Shown one piece after another: positions 47,801 to 56,723 of a stretch of DNA of 64,000 nucleotides. Numbering within the stretch: the first letter of the stretch is position 1; each line of letters begins with the position of its first letter. Origin of the DNA: CAYGYG01 sp964354155 (GTDB lineage: Bacteria > Hydrothermota > Tepidihabitantia > SM23-42 > CAYGYG01); assembly GCA_964354155.1 (NCBI GenBank), contig CAYGYG010000013.1:1-64000 (forward strand). The letters are read 5' to 3'. Both the position numbers and the translations under genes were made by a program. The notes below the pieces were generated by a model. The model was given only the letters and a program-made list of their open reading frames with translations, ran no database searches and was not told the origin of the DNA.

Positions 47801-49186
47801 ATGAAGTTCAGAGCAGTTCTGGTTATCTTGCTCGGCGTCGTTTCCCTCGCCATCGGCTGGACTCCTCGCAAGCTCGTCGCGAGCTATCCAGCATGGAACT
47901 ACTGGTGGCTGAACACCAGGATCGGCGCTGACCGTTTTGACACCGTCTACTGCGCGGTCGCCCGTTACAATTACTCACAGAGCGATCCGGATCACGACCT
48001 CTATATCCTCAACAGCGAAGGGGATACGATCCGCAAGCGGAGTCCCTGGCATGGCTACGAGTACCAGCCGATCGTCCAGGACGCGGCCGGCACCAACATC
48101 TACATCGGACAGCCGACCATAGGGTTCTGGATTTCCAGCAACTACCACATGGACGGCGGTGCAACGGATGATTCCAACCAGATCCACTCTTCACGGGCGA
48201 ATTCAGGCGACGGTGTCTACTACACAAAACTTGCCGCCAACGGCGGCCGGATCTACTACAACGTCAAGATCTACACCGGTTCTCCCTGGGCCGGTAAATC
48301 GTATATGGCGATCGACCGGCGCAACTTTCTCTATATCGCCTGGGGCGACAACACCCAGTACTTGGTCTATGCGAAGTCGACCGACCGCGGCGCGTCCTGG
48401 GTCATTGACACGCTGTTCAATATGAGTGTTCTCGCCCAGCCCAAGGTCGTTTGCGATGCCAGCAACAACGTCCATTTTGTCTGGCGCACCTGGACCAGCG
48501 GGTGTCAACTTCGCTATATGAAACTGCGGCCTGATGGTGCCTGCGCTGTGGATAATTCGATCTTCGCGTCCGCTTCTGAAACCTGGGATCCTCAGATTGC
48601 GCTTGACCAGGGCAACAATATCCACGTCGTCTATACAGATGCGGCTTCGGGCGGTCACAATATCTACTACACGGCTATAAAAGGCTATCTCGACAAGAAC
48701 GGCCAGCCGGCTTCTGACTCCGAGCTCACGGTCGTGAAGGACACGGCGATCCAATATGATGCGGTGGGCCTGGCCTATCCCAAGATCGCGCTCGATGTCC
48801 GGCAAAGGCCCCAGGTTATCTTCGAGCAGGGCCAGTACGGCAACAACACCGACAAGGCCGTCTATCACATCCGCGGCGATGCGATAGTATCGGTTGAAGA
48901 ATCTGAAATCGTCCGCATGCAGCCCAGACTTCCTGACATATCGGTCTATCCCAATCCTTCTTCGGGCAGGGTCTCGGTCGTATACTATGTGCCGAGTGCA
49001 ACAAGCCACAAGCTGACTGTGACGGATGCAGCCGGTCGAACCGTCATTGGCCCGAGGTCGATCAAGGCTGTTTCGGGTACGAACCGACATTCGCTGGACA
49101 TGACATTGCTCCCTTCTGGCGTCTATTTTGTGCGAATATCTTCATCTTCTGGCGCTGCTTTCCACAAACTCCTGCTCTTGCGTTGA
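47801..49186 (+). CDS. secreted beta-propeller-like protein with T9SS type A sorting domain
   Basis: A 461-residue exported protein. A signal peptide (1-19, ...GVVSLAIG) is followed by about 350 residues of repeated beta modules with sialidase/BNR-like phrases (YAKSTDRGASWVIDTLF, QIALDQGNNIHVVYTDAASG, PKIALDVRQRPQVIF), suggesting a propeller. The end is a type A sorting domain (SVYPNPSSGRVSVVYY ... LPSGVYFVRISS). No catalytic residues can be assigned. The ATG has AAGGAGG. It is the last gene before the polysaccharide cluster. Confidence 0.85.
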   Translation: MKFRAVLVILLGVVSLAIGWTPRKLVASYPAWNYWWLNTRIGADRFDTVYCAVARYNYSQSDPDHDLYILNSEGDTIRKRSPWHGYEYQPIVQDAAGTNIYIGQPTIGFWISSNYHMDGGATDDSNQIHSSRANSGDGVYYTKLAANGGRIYYNVKIYTGSPWAGKSYMAIDRRNFLYIAWGDNTQYLVYAKSTDRGASWVIDTLFNMSVLAQPKVVCDASNNVHFVWRTWTSGCQLRYMKLRPDGACAVDNSIFASASETWDPQIALDQGNNIHVVYTDAASGGHNIYYTAIKGYLDKNGQPASDSELTVVKDTAIQYDAVGLAYPKIALDVRQRPQVIFEQGQYGNNTDKAVYHIRGDAIVSVEESEIVRMQPRLPDISVYPNPSSGRVSVVYYVPSATSHKLTVTDAAGRTVIGPRSIKAVSGTNRHSLDMTLLPSGVYFVRISSSSGAAFHKLLLLR

Positions 49187-49309
49187 TGTCTATCACCGTA
49201 ATCTGCCGTTCTTATCACCGTAATCGATCATTATGCCGATAATGAAGAATTTTGCCCTAATCGGTGTTGCCGGCTACATCGCCCCTCGCCATTTGCAGGC
49301 GATTAACGT

Positions 49310-50467
49310 ATGAAGGTCATTCACTGCGTCGGTGCGCGACCCAACTTCATGAAGATCGCGCCGGTAATGCGCGAAATGGCCAGATACCCTGACAAGTTTG
49401 ACCAGATTCTGGTCCACACCGGCCAACATTATGACGACAGCATGTCGAAAGTCTTCTTTGAAGATCTGGGTTTACCTGACCCCGATATCTACCTGGGCGT
49501 AGGTTCTGCTCCGCGGGACCAGCAAATCGCCAAGATCACGGCCGAGTTTGAGAAAGTCCTGCTGAAAGAAGAGCCTGATGTGGTCGTCGTCGTCGGTGAT
49601 GTGAATTCTACCCTTGCCTGCGCCCTCGCCACGGATAAGTTCCGCCGTTCCCAATCACTCAATAACCAATTACCAATAACTGCGATCGGTGGTCGAAGAC
49701 CGCTCATCGCCCACGTCGAGTCCGGCTTGCGTTCGTTCGACCGCTCCATGCCTGAGGAGATCAATAGACTTGAGACCGACAGAATTGCAGATCTTCTGTT
49801 CACCACGGAACCCAGCGGCAACGAGAACCTCAAGAATGAGGGCATCCCGAAAGAGCGGATTCACTTTGTCGGTAACGTCATGATCGATTCGCTGATCGAA
49901 TACGCGGGGAAAGCAGAAGAGAATTGGAGTATCTTGAAGAACCAGTTTGGCGACGGTCCGTTTGTGCTTGTGACTCTTCATCGTCCCAACAATGTTGACC
50001 AACCGGAAACACTGCGTAACCTGATGCATGCGCTGAACGAAGTCGCTAACAACCTACCGGTCATCTTTCCAGTCCACCCCCGCACCCGCAAACGCCTTGC
50101 GGAATTCGGCCTTCTCAATAACTCAATAACTCAATTACACAATAACTTCAGGCTTTCGGAGCCTGTCGGCTATCTTGACTTCCTTGCCCTGATGAAGCAT
50201 TCTGCCCTGGTGATCACCGATTCGGGTGGGATCCAGGAGGAGACAACCTTTCTGGGCGTTCCCTGCCTGACGGTCAGGCCAAATACCGAACGTCCGATCA
50301 CGGTCGAAATCGGCACAAACCGCCTGGTTGTCGTCGATAGCTTGGTGGAAACCGCCCGGGCCTCGCTGGACGGGTCACGACCGAGCCGACGCCGAGTGCC
50401 CGATCTGTGGGACGGTATTGCAGCAGGGAGAGTTGTGGAGATACTGGCAGTCAAGGCTCCAGTTTGA
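49310..50467 (+). CDS. wecB: UDP-N-acetylglucosamine 2-epimerase
   Basis: A 385-residue non-hydrolysing epimerase making UDP-ManNAc for surface polymers: GARPNFMKIAPVM, VHTGQHYDDSM, HVESGLRSFDRSMPEEINR, VTLHRPNNVD, FPVHPRTRKRL, TDSGGIQEE. Two stretches do not fit the family: about residues 113-130 (RSQSLNNQLPITAIGGRR) and 268-279 (LNNSITQLHNN). They are encoded by AATAACCAATTACCAATAAC and CTCAATAACTCAATAACTCA, words of the kind otherwise seen between genes here. Whether it stays active is uncertain. It opens the polysaccharide cluster. Confidence 0.92.
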   Translation: MKVIHCVGARPNFMKIAPVMREMARYPDKFDQILVHTGQHYDDSMSKVFFEDLGLPDPDIYLGVGSAPRDQQIAKITAEFEKVLLKEEPDVVVVVGDVNSTLACALATDKFRRSQSLNNQLPITAIGGRRPLIAHVESGLRSFDRSMPEEINRLETDRIADLLFTTEPSGNENLKNEGIPKERIHFVGNVMIDSLIEYAGKAEENWSILKNQFGDGPFVLVTLHRPNNVDQPETLRNLMHALNEVANNLPVIFPVHPRTRKRLAEFGLLNNSITQLHNNFRLSEPVGYLDFLALMKHSALVITDSGGIQEETTFLGVPCLTVRPNTERPITVEIGTNRLVVVDSLVETARASLDGSRPSRRRVPDLWDGIAAGRVVEILAVKAPV

Positions 50468-50468
50468 C

Positions 50469-52493
50469 ATGCGAAGACTACTGAGGCCGCTAGTCCCAGC
50501 AGTATTCAGGCCGTTTCTGCGCCGTACGTTCAATCTTGCGTACGGTCTAATGGCGACCTTCTATTTCAAGCAGATGTGGCACCAGCAGCGTAACTGTTTC
50601 AGATCTCAAGTTGGGAAACGCGGCGATTTGCCAGCCCCTTCTTTGTTTCCAGGTCTTCAAGATAGAGAGAGGATAATTGCCTTGATGAAAGCAAGGTTCC
50701 CCGACTCAGTGGCAAAAACTGTGCAGGCTGCTGACCGGATATGTAATCACATCTTTGACCTTCTTGGGTCCGGACCCAAGTTCCTGGGCAACGAGATTGA
50801 CTGGCACTTAGATTTCAAGGTCGGGCGCCGGTGGCCTTTGATACATCCGACGGCGATTGATGTCGATGAGCTCGACAAACCCTCCGATATCAAAGTGCCA
50901 TGGGAGCTTTCAAGATGTCAGCACTTCATAACCTTGGGTGAGGCGTACTGGTTAACTGGTGATGAGAAGTATCCCAGAGAGTTCAGATGCCAGGTGGAAT
51001 CCTGGATAAGATCGAACCCTTATAGGCTTGGCGTCAACTGGCTCTGCACGATGGACGTGGCAATACGCGTCGCCAACTGGGTTGTTGGCTGGCAGTTTTT
51101 CAAGGATTCGCCTATGATGGACGAGACGTTCCGGTTGAGCTTCTTTGACTCAGTCCATCTTCACGGGCGCCATATTTTACGGAACCTCGAAAACAAAGGA
51201 CGCGTGACATCGAATCATTACCTCTCAGACCTTGTGGGGCTGCTGTACGTTGCCAAGGCATTCCCTTGGTTTCAGGAATCGGCAACGTGGAGGCAGTTTG
51301 TGATCGACGAATTGAAGAAAGAGATGATGAAACAGGTGAATCCAGATGGCATGGACTTTGAGGGTTCAACCTGCTATCACCGCCTTGTGCTCGAGTTGTT
51401 CTTCTTTGCCACGCTACTGACCGTAGAGGATACTGAATCTGATGGCGCCGATTACTCGCAAGCAGCTCGAGAGACTTTCGGTGACGCTTATGTAGACAGA
51501 TTGTACAAGATGTTTGAATTCGTTGTCTATGCTTTGAAGCCGAATGGCAGAATGCCACAAATCGGAGACAATGACAATGGTAGATTACACGTTTTTTCTG
51601 AAAAGGAAATCCTTGATATGCGGTACTTATTGCATTTCGGTGCAATATTTTTCCACGAAGCCAAATTCAAGATCAATGAGTTTGGCTTTTCACAAGATGC
51701 TCTCTGGATTTTTGGCAAGAAGGGCTACGGTGCATGGTCGAGTCTTGCAGGCACATCGGTGAAGACACTTGAAAGTAGGGCATTTGCTGACTCGGGAATC
51801 TACATAATGCGAGACGGCGCCAGTTACATAATCATTCATTGTGCGGCAAATGGTCAGCATGGGCTCGGTGGTCACAATCACAACGATGTGTTGAGCTTCG
51901 AACTGCACGCTCGTGGGAACGATATCATTGTGGACCCAGGGACGTTTACTTACTCGGGCAACCAGAGAATGCGCAATCTTTTCAGGAGTTCATCTTCCCA
52001 TAACTCATTGGTCGTTGATGGACACGAAGTGAACCCATTCGATGGGAGAGATATATTCGGGCTTAGTGACGTGGCGAAGCCAAAGGTCCTTGTGTGGAGA
52101 TCCAATGGGAGGCGCGACATCCTTGAGGCAGAGCATTATGGGTATACCCGGCTACACGAGCCCGTTAAGCATCGTCGTAAACTCAGTTTTGACAAGCGCA
52201 CGAGTATAGTCAGGGTTGAGGACTGTTTGGATGGCTCTGGGATGCACCTTTGTGAGTTGTCATTTCATTCTCCGCTACGGGCAATACCGTCTACTGACAA
52301 GTCAGTCTTGGCTTTAGGGGTGGACAAGTGCGGCGTAGCTCGTATCTCGGAGGGAGGATTGTTGCGATGGAGGTTGTCGTTTTCTGAATACTCGTTGTGC
52401 TACGGGGTCAAGACCAGCATATTGAATTGCACGTTGTTGAAAGCTCATCTGGCACCAGTCACCTTCACGGTCATCATTACGCTACCAGATTGA
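50469..52493 (+). CDS. heparinase II/III (alginate-lyase) family protein
   Basis: A 674-residue protein: an all-helical (alpha/alpha toroid) domain (about 60-400, with VTSNHYLSDLVGL and the catalytic-type GMDFEGSTCYHRL) and a beta-sandwich domain (about 415-660, with GLGGHNHNDVLSFEL and DPGTFTYSG). The family cleaves uronic-acid polysaccharides by beta-elimination. In capsule clusters such proteins trim or modify the polymer. I see no standard signal peptide; the first 40 residues contain a weak hydrophobic stretch. I start at ATG 50469, 1 nt after the wecB stop; the longer open frame shadows wecB. Confidence 0.9.
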   Translation: MRRLLRPLVPAVFRPFLRRTFNLAYGLMATFYFKQMWHQQRNCFRSQVGKRGDLPAPSLFPGLQDRERIIALMKARFPDSVAKTVQAADRICNHIFDLLGSGPKFLGNEIDWHLDFKVGRRWPLIHPTAIDVDELDKPSDIKVPWELSRCQHFITLGEAYWLTGDEKYPREFRCQVESWIRSNPYRLGVNWLCTMDVAIRVANWVVGWQFFKDSPMMDETFRLSFFDSVHLHGRHILRNLENKGRVTSNHYLSDLVGLLYVAKAFPWFQESATWRQFVIDELKKEMMKQVNPDGMDFEGSTCYHRLVLELFFFATLLTVEDTESDGADYSQAARETFGDAYVDRLYKMFEFVVYALKPNGRMPQIGDNDNGRLHVFSEKEILDMRYLLHFGAIFFHEAKFKINEFGFSQDALWIFGKKGYGAWSSLAGTSVKTLESRAFADSGIYIMRDGASYIIIHCAANGQHGLGGHNHNDVLSFELHARGNDIIVDPGTFTYSGNQRMRNLFRSSSSHNSLVVDGHEVNPFDGRDIFGLSDVAKPKVLVWRSNGRRDILEAEHYGYTRLHEPVKHRRKLSFDKRTSIVRVEDCLDGSGMHLCELSFHSPLRAIPSTDKSVLALGVDKCGVARISEGGLLRWRLSFSEYSLCYGVKTSILNCTLLKAHLAPVTFTVIITLPD

Positions 52494-52500
52494 CGTCCAA

Positions 52501-53910
52501 ATGCGAATCCGCAAGTTAGCTAAGCGCCTTCCCCATTTCCTGAAGTACGGCGCGAAATTCATGTACACTGTGGCGGTCCCACGGGAGATCCGTTTTACTA
52601 AGGAGTTCTGGGATGCATATCGCTTCTTGCAGGAGGGACAGTGGTGGGGGCGAGCAGAAATCGAAGATTATCAGATGAGCCAGTTAAGCAAGATTCTGAA
52701 CCATGCGTACAGGAACGTACCCTATTATCGACGGGCATTTGACGAGAGGGGCATAACGCCACGTGACGTTCAGAACCTAAATGACATGAAGATGCTGCCA
52801 TTTGTTACACGGGAAGACGTACAGGTGAATCTTCGTGATCTGGTGGCGCGAAACTTCTCGGTCAACAGACTAAACTATGTGACCACCGGAGGATCTTCTG
52901 CGATGCAGATCGGTTTCTACAATACTGGCGAACAGGGTTATACCGAGAGTGCCTTTGTTGCCTTCCTTTGGAGTCTGGCTGGCTTTCAGGTCGATGCTAA
53001 GGTGGCAGTGTTGCGGGGAGATTTCATAGGTAGTACGTCTCGACCCTACCGTTTCCACTTTGAAGGTCTCTACAGATCGCTTCTGCTTTCTAGTTACCGT
53101 TTGAGCTGCGATACATATGACCTCTACAAACGCCGGATTCTAGATTTCGAACCTGCGTTCTTTCACGCTTATCCATCAAGCATATCAATGTTTGCTGACC
53201 TCGTCGTGGAGAACGGTGATGAGGGCTGTTTCAAGTCGGTGAAAGGTATTCTGACCGCCTCCGAGAACCTGTATCAATGGCAGAAGGACAAGCTGAGCGT
53301 TGCATTCCCTAATGTTAGAGTGTTCGATTTCTATGGGCATGCTGAAAAGGTGATACTAGCCTCCATGTGCGAGCACACCGATCAATACCACATATGGCCG
53401 TTTTACGGTGTTACCGAGATACTTGATAAGATGAACCAGACAGTCGCTGAAGGAGATGCTGGCGAATTGGTGGGGACTTCTTTCTGGAACTATGCCACGC
53501 CGTTCATACGCTACCGCACGATGGACGTTGCAAGAAAGGAACGTATTGGCTGTCCAAAGTGTGGTCGTCAGTTGCAGCTACTGGAGCGCATAGAGGGTAG
53601 ACTGCACGAATTCATTGTCTCAAGGGCAGGTAGATACATCTCGATGACTGCGATAAACATGCATGATTCGATATTCGACAACGTTAGGCAGTTTCAATTC
53701 TACCAAGACATACCGGGTAGAGTTGTCCTTAGAGTAGTCAAGAAGCCAACGTACTCGGAAGATGATACGCGAAGAATCTATACTGGCTTGAAACGAAAAC
53801 TAGGTGAGGATATGGACCTTGAGATTCAACATACCAGTGAGATTCCCAGAACGAGGCTTGGCAAACATCGATTTCTAGAGCAGAAACTGAGACTGAAGTA
53901 TGGTGAATAG
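52501..53910 (+). CDS. CapK/PaaK-like adenylate-forming enzyme
   Basis: A 469-residue protein of the phenylacetate-CoA ligase/CapK family: the AMP-binding phosphate loop is TTGGSSAMQIGFYNT (about residue 122), with FDFYGHAEKV as the motif II equivalent and FIRYRTMDVA further on. In capsule loci, CapK-like proteins are found without a known reaction; they may activate an acid for attachment to the polymer. It starts 7 nt after the heparinase gene and overlaps the DUF362 gene by 11 nt. Confidence 0.88.
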   Translation: MRIRKLAKRLPHFLKYGAKFMYTVAVPREIRFTKEFWDAYRFLQEGQWWGRAEIEDYQMSQLSKILNHAYRNVPYYRRAFDERGITPRDVQNLNDMKMLPFVTREDVQVNLRDLVARNFSVNRLNYVTTGGSSAMQIGFYNTGEQGYTESAFVAFLWSLAGFQVDAKVAVLRGDFIGSTSRPYRFHFEGLYRSLLLSSYRLSCDTYDLYKRRILDFEPAFFHAYPSSISMFADLVVENGDEGCFKSVKGILTASENLYQWQKDKLSVAFPNVRVFDFYGHAEKVILASMCEHTDQYHIWPFYGVTEILDKMNQTVAEGDAGELVGTSFWNYATPFIRYRTMDVARKERIGCPKCGRQLQLLERIEGRLHEFIVSRAGRYISMTAINMHDSIFDNVRQFQFYQDIPGRVVLRVVKKPTYSEDDTRRIYTGLKRKLGEDMDLEIQHTSEIPRTRLGKHRFLEQKLRLKYGE

Positions 53911-55420
53911 GCTGATCAGGTACTACGAAGATCTACGAGTGGCGGTGCACCAGGGCGAGCACGAATACAACGACATCCCACCGTTCGATGCAGGCCGCAT
54001 GTATCCAGAATATGACCACGATTTCGGCATCAGCAGAGTCGTCAATCCTGCCTATGAGGGTGTAAGGAGATGCTTTGGATTACTCGGACTAGACCGAAGA
54101 TGCTTTTCAAGACGGCAATGGAATCCCTTGGGTGAAATCGTGAAACCGGGGAATAGGGTCGTTGTGAAACCAAACTTTGTATTGAGTAGGCATTGTGACG
54201 GTGGTAATTTATATGCAATCATTACGCATCCCTCAGTTATCCGAGTCATAGTCGACTACGTCTACAAAGCGTTGAAAGGTGAAGGGGAGATCACGATTGC
54301 TGATGCGCCCCAAATGGACTGCAATTTCGATGAGCTGCTTACGATAACTCGTTTGCCTTCGATCCAAGAGCTGTATTGGCGGAAGAAGAAGTTTGACATA
54401 AAGATTCTTGACCTACGCGATTTCTGGCTCGATAAGCACGCAGATGATGCTGGCGCATTCACTGAAAGACGTAGGAAACTCCCAGGCGATCCATTGGGAA
54501 GCGTCACCATCAATTTGGGCAGAGATAGCGAGCTCCATTGTGTACGGAATTGGGATCGGTTCTATGGTGCTGATTATAACAGGGGGGAGACAATTCGCCA
54601 TCATCGTGGCGAAATACAGGAGTATATGATCTCCCGGACTGTTCTCGAGGCCGATGTGGTAATCTCTGCGCCTAAATTGAAGGTGCACAAGAAAGTTGGC
54701 GTCACGTTGAATGCAAAAGGTCTGGTTGGCATTGCCACGAACAAGAACTATCTTGTCCACTATCGCCTCGGAACGCCTGAGGTAGGTGGGGATCAACTCC
54801 CATCGAGAACCTTGACGCACAGAGAAATGCTGCTTGTTAGAATCCAGAGGTTCTTATATGATGCGCTCCTAGCGAAGAGACGGAGATTCTATGACAAATT
54901 GTACGCCATCACACTGAGCTCATATCGGAAGTGCATAAAGCCATTTGTAACCAGAGTATCAAAAGCCCGGCTTGTTCTGGATGACGGCAATTGGTATGGC
55001 AATGATAGTGCGTGGCGGATGGTTGTGGACTTAATGAAGATCATTATCTATGCCGATACAGTAGGTAACTTGAAGTCAACTCCGCAACGAAAGGTATTCT
55101 CCGTAATTGATGGTCTGATTGGGGGCGACAACAACGGGCCACTTGCGCCGGACGAAAGAAAGGCGGGCTTGTTGTTGGCCGGTTTCAATCCCGTAGCAGT
55201 TGACGTCGTGGGTACAAGGACCATTGGATTCGACTACAAGAAGTTGAAGCTGTTCTCGCGTCTTATCAACAACACGGATTGCGATTTTTTTGTTAAAGAC
55301 GTATTCGATATCAAGATTTGTTCTGACAGACGCGCGTATAGAAGGTTATTCTATACTAAGAGCGGCATGCCGCAATTCACGCCTCATCGTGGATGGCAGG
55401 GGCACGTGGAGCATGCGTAA
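53900..55420 (+). CDS. DUF362 domain protein
   Basis: A 506-residue protein with a DUF362 domain: KPGNRVVVKPNFVLSRHCDG, THPSVIRVIVDYVYKALKGE, ISAPKLKVHKKVGVTLNAKG, NPVAVDVVGTRTIGFD. DUF362 proteins often carry Fe-S clusters through an extra ferredoxin domain; none is present here. Role unknown. It overlaps the CapK gene by 11 nt and the flippase by 8 nt, so it belongs to the polysaccharide transcript. The CapK-DUF362 pairing next to heparinase is a recurrent but unexplained motif, as far as I recall. Confidence 0.85.
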   Translation: MVNRLIRYYEDLRVAVHQGEHEYNDIPPFDAGRMYPEYDHDFGISRVVNPAYEGVRRCFGLLGLDRRCFSRRQWNPLGEIVKPGNRVVVKPNFVLSRHCDGGNLYAIITHPSVIRVIVDYVYKALKGEGEITIADAPQMDCNFDELLTITRLPSIQELYWRKKKFDIKILDLRDFWLDKHADDAGAFTERRRKLPGDPLGSVTINLGRDSELHCVRNWDRFYGADYNRGETIRHHRGEIQEYMISRTVLEADVVISAPKLKVHKKVGVTLNAKGLVGIATNKNYLVHYRLGTPEVGGDQLPSRTLTHREMLLVRIQRFLYDALLAKRRRFYDKLYAITLSSYRKCIKPFVTRVSKARLVLDDGNWYGNDSAWRMVVDLMKIIIYADTVGNLKSTPQRKVFSVIDGLIGGDNNGPLAPDERKAGLLLAGFNPVAVDVVGTRTIGFDYKKLKLFSRLINNTDCDFFVKDVFDIKICSDRRAYRRLFYTKSGMPQFTPHRGWQGHVEHA

Positions 55421-56723
55421 GAGCGGCGCAATATGCGCTGTTCGCAGTTTTTGTCACGCGATGCACTCATCGACGCTGGCCAGAAACATTCTTAAAGTCA
55501 CCACCGGGGACATCGCTTCAAGAGCGCTTGGTTTTGTGAGTATGCTTCTACTCATTAGAGGGCTGGGCATTAACGATTACGCCGCGTACACTGCTTTTCT
55601 GACTGTCATGTCTTTGAGTCCGGGGCTAGTTGGGAACGGGCTTAACCTGGCACTCGTTAGGCTATCAGCAGAACATATCTCTAGAACACATAGCAGACCG
55701 CTGAGGCTGTACTTCGTGAATATGGCAGCTCAATGCCTGCTGTATGTTTCGATTTGCGTAGTGGCCTTGATAATGATTGATAGTATAAACGAACTACTGT
55801 TTGGCAGGCAGGACTTCACTGCGCCAATAATGTATGGGCTAGTAGGAGGTTTCGGGTCTCTTCTTATGCAGTTTGGCAGAACGACGTACCAGGCCGAAGA
55901 GAACTTCAACAGCTATGTACTTACCATATGGCTGCGGCAGATCGGCAACCTGGTGGTAATTGGCTGTCTCTTCTTTGCGGCCTTACTCAATTTCAGGAGC
56001 GCGGTGAGTGCCGTTGTTCTTGTCGAATTGATCATTGGCTTGATAATTGTCCTTGTGGTGTTCAAGAATGTGAGGCTCAGTGATATTCGCGAGGTATTGG
56101 GGGCGGAGCTTGTTATTATCAGGGATTTTTGTCACGAAATGGGCTGGCTCATTGCCTACTATCTCATCCTGGCCATTATGTCGAATCTTAGTGTGTTCAT
56201 GTTGTCACATCTGTCTTCCGCCTACGAAATCGCCGTATACGGAGTTGCGTTTCGCTACTATTCGGTTGGACTGCTTTTGCTCGGTGCGATTCATACCGTA
56301 CTAGTTCCGCGGTTTTCAAAGGTAGACATGTTGGTTAGGAGTAGACAGCTAGCATTCACATTTAAGTGGCTGAAAACGACGTCGTGGCTGATCATACCTA
56401 TAGCGGCGTTTGATCTGGTCGGCAAGTCAGTATTCGTGTGGATCAATGGCCTGCAGTATGTAAGGTCCTTCTACGTCTTTATCGTGTTGTCATTTGGCAT
56501 TTGGCTCAGTTTGATGTTCAGTCCCCTGGTTAATGTGCTCGTTAGCAGAAATCGCTTCAGGTTTCTTCTCGTATTGGCAGCCATTGCATTAGCGGTAAAC
56601 CTGGTTGGAAGCTATATGCTGATACCCGTTTGGGGCAGTGTGGGCGCTGCAGTCGTTGTTGTGTTCTCATACGCGTCAATCAACATTGCCGCGGGAGTGG
56701 CGGTCTTATTTGCAGGCAGATGA
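55413..56723 (+). CDS. oligosaccharide flippase (Wzx-like)
   Basis: A protein of about 436 residues with 12-14 predicted helices of the MATE/polysaccharide-transporter type (ILKVTTGDIASRALGFVSML at the start, then repeated 40-residue hydrophobic pairs). It would flip lipid-linked repeat units to the periplasmic side. I start at ATG 55413, overlapping the DUF362 stop; ATG 55461 (MHSSTLARN) is an equally good alternative. Its stop overlaps the next start (ATGA). Confidence 0.87.
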   Translation: MRKSGAICAVRSFCHAMHSSTLARNILKVTTGDIASRALGFVSMLLLIRGLGINDYAAYTAFLTVMSLSPGLVGNGLNLALVRLSAEHISRTHSRPLRLYFVNMAAQCLLYVSICVVALIMIDSINELLFGRQDFTAPIMYGLVGGFGSLLMQFGRTTYQAEENFNSYVLTIWLRQIGNLVVIGCLFFAALLNFRSAVSAVVLVELIIGLIIVLVVFKNVRLSDIREVLGAELVIIRDFCHEMGWLIAYYLILAIMSNLSVFMLSHLSSAYEIAVYGVAFRYYSVGLLLLGAIHTVLVPRFSKVDMLVRSRQLAFTFKWLKTTSWLIIPIAAFDLVGKSVFVWINGLQYVRSFYVFIVLSFGIWLSLMFSPLVNVLVSRNRFRFLLVLAAIALAVNLVGSYMLIPVWGSVGAAVVVVFSYASINIAAGVAVLFAGR

